Origin: Pseudomonas congelans | Lineage (GTDB): Bacteria > Pseudomonadota > Gammaproteobacteria > Pseudomonadales > Pseudomonadaceae | NCBI RefSeq assembly: GCF_900103225.1 | Contig: NZ_FNJH01000010.1 | Location: 62,001 to 126,000 of the forward strand | Direction: 5' to 3' | DNA: 64,000 bases | Part shown: positions 32,754-41,142 of the stretch, one piece after another | Position numbering within the stretch: the stretch's first letter is position 1 | Layout of the letters: the number at the start of each line of letters is the position of its first letter | The notes under the pieces: model-generated | The model's input: the letters and a program-made list of their open reading frames with translations, nothing else | What the model was told of the DNA's origin: nothing | Database searches by the model: none | Program-made: the position numbers and the translations under genes

Positions 32754-32881
32754 CTTTGTTCGGCTGCTACTCCGTCATCTGCCTTTCCGATGCGCGCCAT
32801 AAGCGCGTGAAAGTAAGCGAATGCTGGCGGATGAAGTTGATCCTATAGAGCCCAAGCACCGAGCCAAGGCCGAAATCGTAA

Positions 32882-33259
32882 TCAAAGGCAGACATGTGAT
32901 TCGGCGCCTGCTTCATCCGTAAACGCCGGGTCTGACCTGGCCCAATAAGCTTCAACCCAATCCCGCCGCTGAGCAACGGTCGTGTTGGCACATCGCGCGG
33001 GTTCGAGATAGGTAAACTCTTGGATGGGCCAGGTTTCAAGCGAGGTGGCAGGGAAAGCAGCTGCGGTCGCCATGGCGGTTGCCTGCGCTCTGGAAAACGG
33101 CAAGGCGACAATCAAATCCGGCGCATGTGTGAATGATCGGGCCACTAGCTGTGCTTGTTCTACTCCCTTCAACGTGAGAGGAATAGTCGCGTGATCCACA
33201 CTGGCTTCGCCTGCGTTGGCGGCGCTTTCTCCGTGACGAATTAGTCTGACCTGCTTCAT
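32882..33259 (-). pseudogene. Truncated histidine phosphatase (phosphoglycerate mutase-like)
   Basis: 125-residue frame with the catalytic RLIRHGES motif (His9) and a typical LTLKGVEQAQLVA helix. Family members are about 180-200 residues with a second catalytic His in a 'V-x-G-H' motif, which is absent. The frame ends abruptly after DEAGAES, where homologues continue. A short region in another frame (32767-32880) might hold scrambled remains. It is probably a 3'-truncated pseudogene next to the island scar. Confidence 0.65.
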
Positions 33260-33357
33260 TAATCAGAGACTCGCGTAAGGGGTAGAGGCTGGCCCATTCA
33301 AGCGTACGCCCCCTTCTGGCAAAACCCGTCAGCATCAGGGGGCATATAGCCGGTTGA

Positions 33358-33699
33358 TTACCAGTCGCGCGGCGCAATCAGATCCTCAATGTCCGCGTCG
33401 GTGAAGCCATAAGCGTCTGCTATCCGTACGAAATCCTCGGCAATGGTTTCGCGGGCGACGGTTTCGATCTCACTGCCGTTCTCTTCGAACACCTCCTCCA
33501 GCTCGTTGATTTGCTCTGTCGCTTTGTGAGTCAGGGCATACAGCGCGTCCAGGTCAGAAGGCTTTTGCTGCTCGATTTCGTGACACAGGTTGACCAGCAC
33601 GTCTTCGCACATTTTTACAACGGCATCAGGGAAATACTCGTCCTGATACATGCCTTTCAGGAAGGTGTATTTGGCCATGGTTTCATTGGTCAACTGCAT
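33358..33699 (-). CDS. DUF5713 family protein
   Basis: 113-residue acidic protein matching DUF5713, with the typical ALYALTHKATEQIN segment, the motif FEENGSEIETVARE and the C-terminal end LIAPRDW. The function of the family is unknown. It is a stand-alone gene; ATG 33699 could be replaced by ATG 33678. No membrane segment or signal peptide. Confidence 0.75.
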   Translation of the reverse strand: MQLTNETMAKYTFLKGMYQDEYFPDAVVKMCEDVLVNLCHEIEQQKPSDLDALYALTHKATEQINELEEVFEENGSEIETVARETIAEDFVRIADAYGFTDADIEDLIAPRDW

Positions 33700-33886
33700 G
33701 GGTATCCCTCGTCGATGTACAGTGGGCGCTCAGTGACTCCAATTGAGGTGACAATCGGATGCATTACAAGATTATTGCCCATTCTGCAGGCTGGGCGTAT
33801 ACGGCGGCGGAGCCAAGGCTGATAGCCTGCAAGACAGTTGTAACTGATGACTCCATTGTGAGCACCGACGATCAGGTTTTCTAGCC

Positions 33887-34309
33887 ATGAACAAACCCCT
33901 TGATTACAAATTAATGGATAGCATCGTCGTCTGCATCAACGATACCGCGGGCTTTGGAAGAAAGGCGTTTGAAAGCTTCAGCTTGGCGACCGATGTCGCA
34001 AGAGCCATGGGCGTTGATGGTGACGATGCAAATGATCTGATGGTCGAGTTTTTCGAAAGGTTCTCTATCGATCTTAACGATTACGACCCTTACCGGTACT
34101 TTTTGGAAGAAGGTTTCAACTTCTTTTCCTTCAGGCGCGCCAAAGACAGACGCGGAAACATTCCGTTGAGGGTGGGCATGTTGTATTCAGCCTTGAAAGC
34201 GAGACGTTGGGATACACAAGCATTTGAACAAGCCACATTCAGCGCTGCTCCCCTGTATGAGCGCACAGAAGATATTCCGATTAGTGGCTACAAGATAAAG
34301 AGCCGTTGA
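33887..34309 (+). CDS. DUF1493 family protein
   Basis: 140-residue protein of the DUF1493 type. The middle (GDDANDLMVEFFERFSIDLND, then DPYRYFLEEG) has the acyl-carrier-protein-like shape of this family. Function unknown; members are usually small enterobacterial or pseudomonad orphans. Single gene, flanked by unrelated accessory genes. Confidence 0.65.
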   Translation: MNKPLDYKLMDSIVVCINDTAGFGRKAFESFSLATDVARAMGVDGDDANDLMVEFFERFSIDLNDYDPYRYFLEEGFNFFSFRRAKDRRGNIPLRVGMLYSALKARRWDTQAFEQATFSAAPLYERTEDIPISGYKIKSR

Positions 34310-34615
34310 TCTTGCCTGTGTGATCCGCTTGGTATGCATGTCATACCCCAAGCGCCTTACGAAAAGTGAATGAGCTCGGTGATGACGTCAGGTCGCAGCA
34401 ATCCACGTAATTCAAACCCCCTTTCAGCGTGACGGAGGTTTCCTTTAAGCATGGCCTTGAGCAGCCCACGACGTGCCAAGTTCTATAGGGAAACAAAAAC
34501 TCCCGAGGCAAAGCCAACAGAAACAACCTGAAAACCTTCGCGCCCCCAACCCCCTCAAGCTCCCCCCCACCCCGTCGATACCCTCCATACAACCCCGCAA
34601 TCATGGATCGATGAA
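34310..34615. other. Intergenic stretch with no recognisable feature
   Basis: About 305 bp between the DUF1493 gene and the 245-residue gene. It is C/A-rich at its right end. I see no terminator, RNA or convincing promoter. A leftward 87-codon frame here has no coding character. Confidence 0.4.
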
Positions 34616-35353
34616 ATGGTTATCTCACTAACCCCCGGCAACAACACGTCTCCCACCATCACCCTGCCCAATTCCGGTATCACGCTCACTCCAACGCCGC
34701 TCACCGATGCGCAGAAAGAAGCGTTGAAGAACGCTGCTGCCAGTACGCCCGCTGTCGTCTATCACCCGAGCACCGAAGTGCCTGCGACCACTGAGCCTAT
34801 GGAAGCAGTGGATACCTGGATAGGTCGCTCGCAGTCGCCTGATTTCCCAAAGATGGCGGCGCAGCACAGTAACTCGACGGAGGCGCTGAAGACGTCGTAT
34901 GAAGCGTTCAAGTCGACGCTGGCGTCGGTGTATCCGGACCTGGCGAGCAAGAAGTTCGGCTTCACAATCGAGGCGGACGGCAATCTGAAGGCGATCAACA
35001 GTTCCGGCGAGTTGAGCGAGGCGGATACCAAGCAACTCAATACATTGTTGAATGCGTCCAGTGGGCTCAAAACCGCGGCGGCCACCTATCGAGAGACGGC
35101 CATTGATCTGGTCGACGCCGATTCGCCCTGGAGCGGCAGTTATCTGGGTCGCTACAACCTGAACAAGGAGAACTTCGCCAATTCTCTGGACCTGGGCGCG
35201 CTGTTCATTCCTAAGACGTCGACGCCTTCGAAAGAGCAGGCCGACGGTATGTTCTTCAATCAGTTGGCCTACAAAGGTGAGCTGCACACCCAGGAATCGG
35301 AGGCGGCCATGCTCGCTGCGCGTGCGGCGGAGAAAGCTGCCTCGGCAGGTTGA
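34616..35353 (+). CDS. Unrecognised 245-residue protein, Ser/Thr/Pro-rich N-terminus
   Basis: The first 60 residues are rich in Ser, Thr, Pro and Asn, poor in charge, and have no classical signal peptide (MVISLTPGNNTSPTITL). Residues 70-220 look helical and globular, with Trp and Tyr spread along it. The last 25 residues are a charged Ala/Glu helix. No family is recognised. A disordered polar N-terminus of this kind is found in type III substrates, but I see no clear hrp box upstream, so secretion is only a possibility. Confidence 0.65.
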   Translation: MVISLTPGNNTSPTITLPNSGITLTPTPLTDAQKEALKNAAASTPAVVYHPSTEVPATTEPMEAVDTWIGRSQSPDFPKMAAQHSNSTEALKTSYEAFKSTLASVYPDLASKKFGFTIEADGNLKAINSSGELSEADTKQLNTLLNASSGLKTAAATYRETAIDLVDADSPWSGSYLGRYNLNKENFANSLDLGALFIPKTSTPSKEQADGMFFNQLAYKGELHTQESEAAMLAARAAEKAASAG

Positions 35354-35363
35354 TCCCGGCTCG

Positions 35364-35482
35364 TCAGCAAATCGGCAGACGTTGCGGGCGGAGGTAGTAG
35401 TTGTCGAACTCGCCGCTCTCAACGAGCTGAAACCCGTGACGGAGGTAGAAGCGGTTGGAGTCGCTTTCTTTCAGGGCGCCCA
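35364..35482 (-). repeat. Copy A of a 119-bp repeat: 3' end of an acetyltransferase gene (remnant)
   Basis: 119 bp matching the 3' end of the GNAT gene (36247-36365) with two mismatches, beginning exactly at its stop codon. Weaker similarity continues to about 35505 and then ends, so this is a gene remnant and not a working copy. Together with copy B it brackets the RelBE-type module. Confidence 0.85.
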
Positions 35483-35570
35483 ACCGTAATGTCGATGGTT
35501 TGGCACCAGAGCTGGTGGCGGGCTAGGCAACTTATGTTTTTCATTCAGTACGCAGTAGCCCGGTCCTCAT

Positions 35571-35861
35571 TTACCCGCCCAACCGATCAGCAGCCTTACG
35601 GTAAACCTCCTCTCGCTCACGCTTGTCCACAGCAACCACGAAGACCACAACCTCTTGGTCAATAACCTGATAAACCAGCCGATAGCCGCTACTGCGCAGT
35701 TTGATTTTGTAGCAGTCAGGCAATGCATGCAGACGATTGGCTTCAACACGCGGAGCAACCAGAATCGTAGCCAGCTTTTTCTTGAGCTGCTGACGCACGG
35801 TATCCCCTAATTTGTGCCATTCCTTTAGAGCCCGCGCATCGAATTCGAGGTTATAGGTCAT
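35571..35861 (-). CDS. RelE/ParE-family toxin
   Basis: 96-residue RelE-type toxin. Start MTYNLEFDARALKEWHKL at 35861 is preferred because it overlaps the antitoxin end by 11 bp. Family features are LKKKLATIL, the RLHALPDCYKIKLRSSGYRLVYQV core and VVAVDKRERE. RelE toxins cleave mRNA in the ribosomal A site. Basic residues suited to this, Arg (LRSSGYR) and Lys/Arg near the end, are present, so the toxin looks intact. Confidence 0.9.
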   Translation of the reverse strand: MTYNLEFDARALKEWHKLGDTVRQQLKKKLATILVAPRVEANRLHALPDCYKIKLRSSGYRLVYQVIDQEVVVFVVAVDKREREEVYRKAADRLGG

Positions 35862-36090
35862 CCAGTGAAACCTTGACCCGCTGCGGAGCTGCAAGGCGCT
35901 CGCGCACAGTTGCCAACAGCGCTTCGTCTTCCTCTGTCATCAGAACCGTCTTGAAGGGCAGCTGGCCACGCTCAGCTACATACTGCAGGGTTTGGCGCAG
36001 CAACTCCGAGGGGGTGACGCCAAGCTTTTCCAGCTCGAGGTAAGCACGCGCTTTGAGATCGTCGTCGATACGAACGTTGATAGACGCCAT
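35851..36090 (-). CDS. RelB/DinJ-family antitoxin
   Basis: 79-residue antitoxin. Start MASINVRIDDDLKARA at 36090 has a GGAGG ribosome site; the longer frame is dropped. The N-terminal ribbon-helix-helix binds the operator, and the C-terminal tail (residues about 50-79) would wrap the toxin. It precedes and overlaps the toxin, the usual order, so the pair represses itself. Confidence 0.88.
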   Translation of the reverse strand: MASINVRIDDDLKARAYLELEKLGVTPSELLRQTLQYVAERGQLPFKTVLMTEEDEALLATVRERLAAPQRVKVSLDDL

Positions 36091-36246
36091 GGGGCATCCT
36101 CCAGTGTAATGACAATTGTATTTACACTGAGGCAAAGTGGCTATTTTTGCAAGCAGCTGTACAGATCATTTGGGTCCCCACGCTCTCGCTGGTCAGCTCG
36201 AGCTGCGCGTACAGCCGTGACAACTGCGGATTAGTATCCCAACCCC

Positions 36247-36365
36247 TCAGCAAATCGGCAGACGTTGCGGGCGGAGGTAGTAGTTGTCGAACTCGCCGCT
36301 CTCAACGAGCTGAAACCCGTGGCGGACGTAGAAGCGGTTGGAGTCGCTTTCTTTCAGGGCGCCCA
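36247..36365 (-). repeat. Copy B of the 119-bp repeat, within the intact acetyltransferase gene
   Basis: The last 119 bp of the GNAT gene, 98% identical to 35364-35482. The two copies are direct repeats 764 bp apart. Confidence 0.85.
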
Positions 36366-36720
36366 CTCGTACTGTGGATGCGGTTTCGTCCGCTTGTGCG
36401 AACACTTGCCGAAGCACGGCAGCACCAATGCCCTGCCCTTGAACGGCGGGCTTGATGTACAGGTGATCCAGCAACAGGCCATCGCTGGTGGGTTTGACGA
36501 CCACGAAGCCGACCTTGCTGCCGGCGACCTGGATGTAGTGTGTGCATGACGCAGAAAACCCTTCACGAAAACGCTCTCGGGCGCGCACCGGATCGAAGCG
36601 GCCAACACGCTCGAGGCTTTCGCGCATGGCTTCGATACGTATGGCCACCAAGGTTTCGAAGTCTTCGGGCTGGACCGTTACCAGGGTGATGTCGGGCTCG
36701 GTCTTGCGGGTCAACGGCAT
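36247..36720 (-). CDS. GNAT family N-acetyltransferase
   Basis: 157-residue GNAT enzyme that would move an acetyl group from acetyl-CoA to an amine; substrate unknown. The acetyl-CoA site is visible as LYIKPAVQGQGIGAAVL (Q-x-x-G-x-G/A), and the C-terminal FYVRHGFQLVESGEFDNYYL is typical. Start MPLTRKTEPD at 36720 follows GGGAG. Its 3' end is duplicated beyond the toxin-antitoxin genes. Confidence 0.85.
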   Translation of the reverse strand: MPLTRKTEPDITLVTVQPEDFETLVAIRIEAMRESLERVGRFDPVRARERFREGFSASCTHYIQVAGSKVGFVVVKPTSDGLLLDHLYIKPAVQGQGIGAAVLRQVFAQADETASTVRVGALKESDSNRFYVRHGFQLVESGEFDNYYLRPQRLPIC

Positions 36721-36822
36721 TCGGGTCGCTCCCTGTTTGTCGAGCAATATCACTTGGGCTGGTGGTTTGAGCAACAGATTACTGCCCGGTCGGCCTCTGC
36801 GTCAGACATTCGCAGGGCCTGA

Positions 36823-37371
36823 CTACAGCGGCCGCGCCAACCACTCCTCCCGCGTCATCTCCCAAACTTCCACCTCGAACCGTCCGCCGACAAACTCCCC
36901 TTCCTGCGTGCTCACTTTGCGCATGCCTTCGCTGATCGAGATGCGCCGCGAGGCTTCATTGGGGGTGGCTTTGGGCACTTGCATCAGGGGCATGCCCATC
37001 ACGTCGAACCACTGTCGATTGATCACACGGCAGGCCTCTTTCATGTAGCCGTGGCCTTGCCAGTCCGGGTGCAACCAGAAGCCGCGGTTGTTACCGGGAT
37101 GGGTCATCAGGGTGATGCTGCCGATGATCTCGTGGGGCGCGCTCTGCAGGCGGATCATCCAGTGCCACTCGCTGCCGTTTGCGATGGCGGGCAGTGCGAC
37201 GTCCTGAATGTAGCGCAGCGCGCCGTCCTGTGGATAAGGCCAGGGGACGCGGTTGTTCAGGTACTTCACGATGTCCCATAGCGGGAAGCGCTGCTGAACA
37301 GCAGGCGCATCCTCGAGCTGCAGTGGCGTCAGCAGCAGGCGGTCGGTGTGCAGCGTGGGTGTGATGGTCAT
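36823..37371 (-). CDS. GNAT acetyltransferase, RimJ/RimL-like
   Basis: 182-residue GNAT protein of the RimJ/RimL type. It has the family start LHTDRLLLTPLQLEDAPAV, an IIGSITLMTH strand, the substituted acetyl-CoA loop GFWLHPDWQGHGYMKEA, and the late NEASRRISISEGM motif. Such enzymes acetylate protein N-termini or small molecules. Independent of the adjacent GNAT gene in sequence. Confidence 0.85.
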   Translation of the reverse strand: MTITPTLHTDRLLLTPLQLEDAPAVQQRFPLWDIVKYLNNRVPWPYPQDGALRYIQDVALPAIANGSEWHWMIRLQSAPHEIIGSITLMTHPGNNRGFWLHPDWQGHGYMKEACRVINRQWFDVMGMPLMQVPKATPNEASRRISISEGMRKVSTQEGEFVGGRFEVEVWEMTREEWLARPL

Positions 37372-37495
37372 GACGATTTACCTGTTCGTCGAAAGGTGCG
37401 CACTGGATGAACGGTCCCGTATGCCGGGGATTTAAGTCGAACTGCTGGCTACAGGTGGGGGTCTATCCAGCATCTTTTATACATCGGTAACACCA

Positions 37496-38026
37496 GTGCC
37501 CAGAATCATTACGGATGAAACACCCGCGAAAGTGGTGGATGAGCAGCAGATCAAATTGTTTGGCTCGCCCAAGGAACGGCTGGATTTTTATCGACGCGAA
37601 ATTCATTACGAAACCACTAACCTCTCCAACCGCACCAACGCCTATCTGTCGGCGCAGTCATTTCTGGTAATCGCCTACGCGTCGTCGATGGCCAACATGA
37701 ACACGGCCTGGGGCGCGATGTTCACGCTGGTAGTGCCGCCGATGCTGGCACTGCTGGGGCTGCTCAGTACGCTGTTCGCCTGGCCGGGTATTCGGGCGGC
37801 GTGCGACATCATCCAGCACTGGCACCACAAACAGGCGCAACTGCTGCTCAGCGAGCCGGTCATCGGGCTGACCTATGACGACTCGCCGTTGTTCAGCGAT
37901 TGGGAGTCCAGCGAAACGGGGCCTAAAAAGTCCTTGCTGTTCTCCAAGCGCAGTCCTTGGCTGTTCAGCTTTTTCTGGGTATTCCTCGGCGGCTTCGCAG
38001 TGTTTGTTCAGTTGATTGCGGATTGA
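37496..38026 (+). CDS. Small membrane protein, unrecognised
   Basis: 176-residue protein starting with GTG at 37496. Two membrane hairpins are likely: about 52-95 (FLVIAYASSMANM, then MFTLVVPPMLALLGLLSTLFAW) and about 155-174 (WLFSFFWVFLGGFAVFVQLI). The N-terminal 45 residues are polar and helical (RLDFYRREIHYE). It resembles widespread RipA-like or DUF-type small membrane proteins, but I cannot name it. Confidence 0.65.
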   Translation: MPRIITDETPAKVVDEQQIKLFGSPKERLDFYRREIHYETTNLSNRTNAYLSAQSFLVIAYASSMANMNTAWGAMFTLVVPPMLALLGLLSTLFAWPGIRAACDIIQHWHHKQAQLLLSEPVIGLTYDDSPLFSDWESSETGPKKSLLFSKRSPWLFSFFWVFLGGFAVFVQLIAD

Positions 38027-38107
38027 GTCAGGAAATGCGTGCCGACGCTGGAGCATGGGCACGATAGGGATACAGGCGACGGTCTTTGTCAGGCCGCCGC
38101 CTACGGA

Positions 38108-39382
38108 TCAGAAAACGTTGATCGGGTAGTCCACGAAGATGCGTGTCTCATTGCCTTCGCTGTTGTAGGCCTGGGCATCATCCGAGACCCGCAGGAACGA
38201 GTTACGCAGGCGGATCGAGAGGTCTTTGGCCGGGCCGCTCTGGACCACGTAGGTCAGCTGGCTGAAGATCTCGCGTTCAGTGCCGTCGCCGCTGCCTGTG
38301 GTGCCATCGTCGATGTTGTCGCCGCGTACGTAGGCAGCCTTGTAGCTCAGGCCGGGCAGGACCAGTCCGGACAGGTCGACGCCATAGGCCGCCTGCCACG
38401 AGCGTTCGTCCTTGCCGTTGAAGTCGGACCAGTAGGAATTGGCGAGGTAAATGGTGTTACCGCCATCGCCGAAACCGCCGTCGTTGCGATAGCCTCCGTA
38501 GGGGTAGCCCATGTCACCGGAGCTGCGCTGGTGCGCCAGGGTGAAGGAGTGGATGCCCACGGCCCAGGTCGCAGCCAGGCTCCAGATCTTGTTGTCACGC
38601 GCGTCGCTGGCAGCGAAGTCTTTATCCAGTCGGGTCTTGTAGCCGTTGAAGTCGAAGGTCAGCGACTGGTCTTGCGGCAGGGCAAAAACGTAGTTCAGGT
38701 TCAGGTACTGCTTCTTGAACACGTCTTCATTGTCGGAGGCATAGAAAGCGGCGCTGAACTCATCGGTGAATTTGTAGCTGGCACCGTAGACGTTGATGCT
38801 CTTCAGGTCACCACTGTCGCGACCTTCGGCGCTCTTGCGCGCTTCCTGGGTGAAACGCCCGGCGACCACTTCCAGCCCATCGATCTCTTTGGAGGTGATC
38901 AGGGTGCCGGTGTAGCTTTCCGGCAGCAGACGGGAGCTGTCGTAGTTCAGCACCGGCAATTGCGGCATCTGTTCGCCGTACTTGATGACAGTATTCGAGA
39001 AACGCGCTTTTACCGCAGCGCCTGCACGGGACAGATCATCGGCAGCCGCGCCGCTGTCGCCCTGCTTGAAGAAGTCGATGCCGCCGTTGCCACTACGACC
39101 CTTTCCGCCATCGAGGCGAATGCCGTACAGCGCAAAGGCGTCGACGCCCACGCCAACCGTGCCCTGAGTGAACCCGGACGCGAAGGTGCCCATGAAGGCC
39201 TGGCCCCATTCGGATTTGTCTTCACGGTCGTTCTTGTAGTCGCGATTGATGTAGGCGTTACGCAGGTTGACGTTCAGACTGCTGTCTTCAACGAAGCCCT
39301 TGGCATCGGCCTGCCCATGGGCCACGGCCTGACCGGCGCTGATGATGCCCAGAGCGAGCATGCCCATACGTGTGTTAAGCAT
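38108..39382 (-). CDS. OprD-family outer-membrane porin
   Basis: 424-residue porin of the OprD/Occ family, an 18-strand barrel taking up basic amino acids, carboxylates or similar small nutrients. Start MLNTRMGMLALGIISAGQAVAHG at 39382 gives a normal signal peptide. Typical segments are GFVEDSSLNVNLRNAYINRDYK, AVKARFSNTVIKYGEQ, and the C-terminal aromatic end FVDYPINVF. The longer upstream frame is rejected. Its substrate cannot be told from sequence alone. Confidence 0.92.
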   Translation of the reverse strand: MLNTRMGMLALGIISAGQAVAHGQADAKGFVEDSSLNVNLRNAYINRDYKNDREDKSEWGQAFMGTFASGFTQGTVGVGVDAFALYGIRLDGGKGRSGNGGIDFFKQGDSGAAADDLSRAGAAVKARFSNTVIKYGEQMPQLPVLNYDSSRLLPESYTGTLITSKEIDGLEVVAGRFTQEARKSAEGRDSGDLKSINVYGASYKFTDEFSAAFYASDNEDVFKKQYLNLNYVFALPQDQSLTFDFNGYKTRLDKDFAASDARDNKIWSLAATWAVGIHSFTLAHQRSSGDMGYPYGGYRNDGGFGDGGNTIYLANSYWSDFNGKDERSWQAAYGVDLSGLVLPGLSYKAAYVRGDNIDDGTTGSGDGTEREIFSQLTYVVQSGPAKDLSIRLRNSFLRVSDDAQAYNSEGNETRIFVDYPINVF

Positions 39383-39604
39383 CTTGTCTTCCTTGTTCTG
39401 CAAATGACATGCGCTGTGGCGGCGGACAATGGCCGTCCTGGCTTCCAGCCGTTGATCAGGCGGAGGAGAGCCGCACGAAATCATCGCAGTGGACTACGAA
39501 GCACGTACAGGGTGTGGAGCCACAGGCAGTGGGGCGCGAATCCTAGTTCGGGTGCCTGGGGGTGTCAAACGTGTAGATGGCCGGGGCCAGGCTTGGTGTA
39601 TTAC

Positions 39605-39811
39605 CTAATCTGTCAGCACGCGTGCCAACGCTTCGAATTCCGCATCGTTGAACAGGCCTGCCGGATAGCGCTTCAGCAGCATGGCACGTACATCCGGTCT
39701 GGCTTTCACGGGCCTGGTTGTCCTTAACCAATCCGCCACTCGCTGGCGTGCCTCGTTACTGAGAGAAGCAGAAAAACCACGAACTCGCTGCTGGTTCATA
39801 CCTGCATTCAT
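39605..39811 (-). CDS. Small unrecognised protein
   Basis: 68 residues from ATG 39811, which follows AAGAGG by 8 bp; ATG 39832 is an alternative giving 75 residues. Basic helical N-terminal half (LSNEARQRVADWLRTTRPVKARPD) and an acidic end. No family recognised, but the ribosome site and codon use look real. Confidence 0.5.
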   Translation of the reverse strand: MNAGMNQQRVRGFSASLSNEARQRVADWLRTTRPVKARPDVRAMLLKRYPAGLFNDAEFEALARVLTD

Positions 39812-39945
39812 AACGAAAACCTCTTGATTCATGAGGGGCTAAATCTACTGATGCCATGTGACAGTCAAGCTAAGAAAACGGGGTTTCGCCAGTCCGATTT
39901 AGGGTCATTCGGATAAACGAACCTACTTTAGTTATAAGGTAACGC

Positions 39946-39973
39946 AAAAAAAAACCCATCAGATGATGGGTTT
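39946..39973 (-). terminator. Rho-independent terminator of the agu operon
   Basis: AAACCCATC/GATGGGTTT stem with a 4-base loop. On the minus strand it is followed by eight T (39946-39953), some 60 bp after the aguA stop. Confidence 0.85.
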
Positions 39974-40030
39974 AATAACAGCAAAAACGGGACCAACTAG
40001 TTGCTGTCAGATGCAACTAGTCACTAAGCA

Positions 40031-41137
40031 CTAGTGTTTGTGAGGCGCTGGCTGTTGCTGTGTCAGGCAGTGGATATTGCCCCCACCCAGCAGCAATTCA
40101 CGGCCCGGTGCCATCACGACCTCATGCTCCGGAAACAGCTTTTGCAGGATCTCATGGGCCTTTCCGTCCATCGGATCGTCGAAACTCGGCGCAATGATGC
40201 CGCCGTTGACGATCAGAAAATTCACGTACGATCCGGCCAGACGCACCGAAGGATTGCGTTCCTGGCTGCCGTGCACCTGATCGACGCCTGCGCATTCTTC
40301 TTCTGTTGCGAACAATGGGCCTGGAATCGGCATTTTATGCACGATAAACGCACGACCCTTGGCATCCCGGGTGTTTTCCAAAATACTCAATGCTGCGTGG
40401 CAGCGTGAGTAGTTGGGGTCTTCGGGATCATCGGTCCAGGCCAGTAACACCTCGCCCGGACGGATGTAGCAGCAGAAGTTATCCACATGCCCGTCGGTTT
40501 CGTCGTTGAACAGGCCATCCGGCAACCAGATGACTTTATCCACAGCCAGGTAATCGCCGAGGATCGTTTCGATCTGTTCGCGGGTGAGGTGCGGGTTGCG
40601 GTTGCGATTGAGCAGGCACTCTTCGGTGGTGATCAGCGTGCCCTCGCCATCCACGTGGATCGAGCCGCCTTCGAGGACGAAGCCCTCGGTGACGTAACGT
40701 GGGCAGCGCTCGATTTCCAGCACTTTGCTGCCCAGTTGCGAATCGAGATTCCACGGCGCATACAAGCCGCCATCGAAGCCGCCCCAGGCGTTGAATTCCC
40801 AGTTCACGCCGCGCACTTCGCCACGGTCGTTGATGACGAACGTCGGCCCGCTGTCGCGCACCCAGGCGTCGTTGCTGCTCATTTCCACAACGCGGATGTT
40901 CGGCATGTCCAGGCGCGCCCGGGCGTTGTTGTATTGCGCAGCGGACACGGCCACCGTGACCGGCTCAAAGCGGGCGATGGCCTTGGCGATGGCAACGTGG
41001 GCAGCCTGGGCGGGCTTGCCACCCAGGCGCCAGTTGTCCGGGCGCTCGGGCCAGACCATCCAGACCTGGGTTTGCGGTGCCCATTCGGCCGGCATGTGGA
41101 AACCATCGGCGCGTGGCGTGCTATTGAGCGTGGTCAT
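40031..41137 (-). CDS. aguA: Agmatine deiminase
   Basis: 368-residue enzyme that turns agmatine into N-carbamoylputrescine and ammonia. It has the guanidino-group-modifying fold. Landmarks are MPAEWAPQTQVWMVWPERPDNWR, NDAWVRDSGPTFV, FVLEGGSIHVDGEGT and the catalytic Cys357 in GGGNIHC. It is followed on the same strand by its own terminator and preceded by aguB with a 5-bp gap. The pair forms the two-step route from agmatine to putrescine. Confidence 0.97.
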   Translation of the reverse strand: MTTLNSTPRADGFHMPAEWAPQTQVWMVWPERPDNWRLGGKPAQAAHVAIAKAIARFEPVTVAVSAAQYNNARARLDMPNIRVVEMSSNDAWVRDSGPTFVINDRGEVRGVNWEFNAWGGFDGGLYAPWNLDSQLGSKVLEIERCPRYVTEGFVLEGGSIHVDGEGTLITTEECLLNRNRNPHLTREQIETILGDYLAVDKVIWLPDGLFNDETDGHVDNFCCYIRPGEVLLAWTDDPEDPNYSRCHAALSILENTRDAKGRAFIVHKMPIPGPLFATEEECAGVDQVHGSQERNPSVRLAGSYVNFLIVNGGIIAPSFDDPMDGKAHEILQKLFPEHEVVMAPGRELLLGGGNIHCLTQQQPAPHKH

Positions 41138-41142
41138 GGCGA

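Noticed and set aside
34341..34604. 87-codon leftward frame
   Set aside because: No coding character, no ribosome site and no match; probably chance.
38039..39727. 562-codon rightward open frame
   Set aside because: It is antisense to the OprD-type porin, whose signal peptide and barrel motifs are clear. High GC keeps the opposite strand open.
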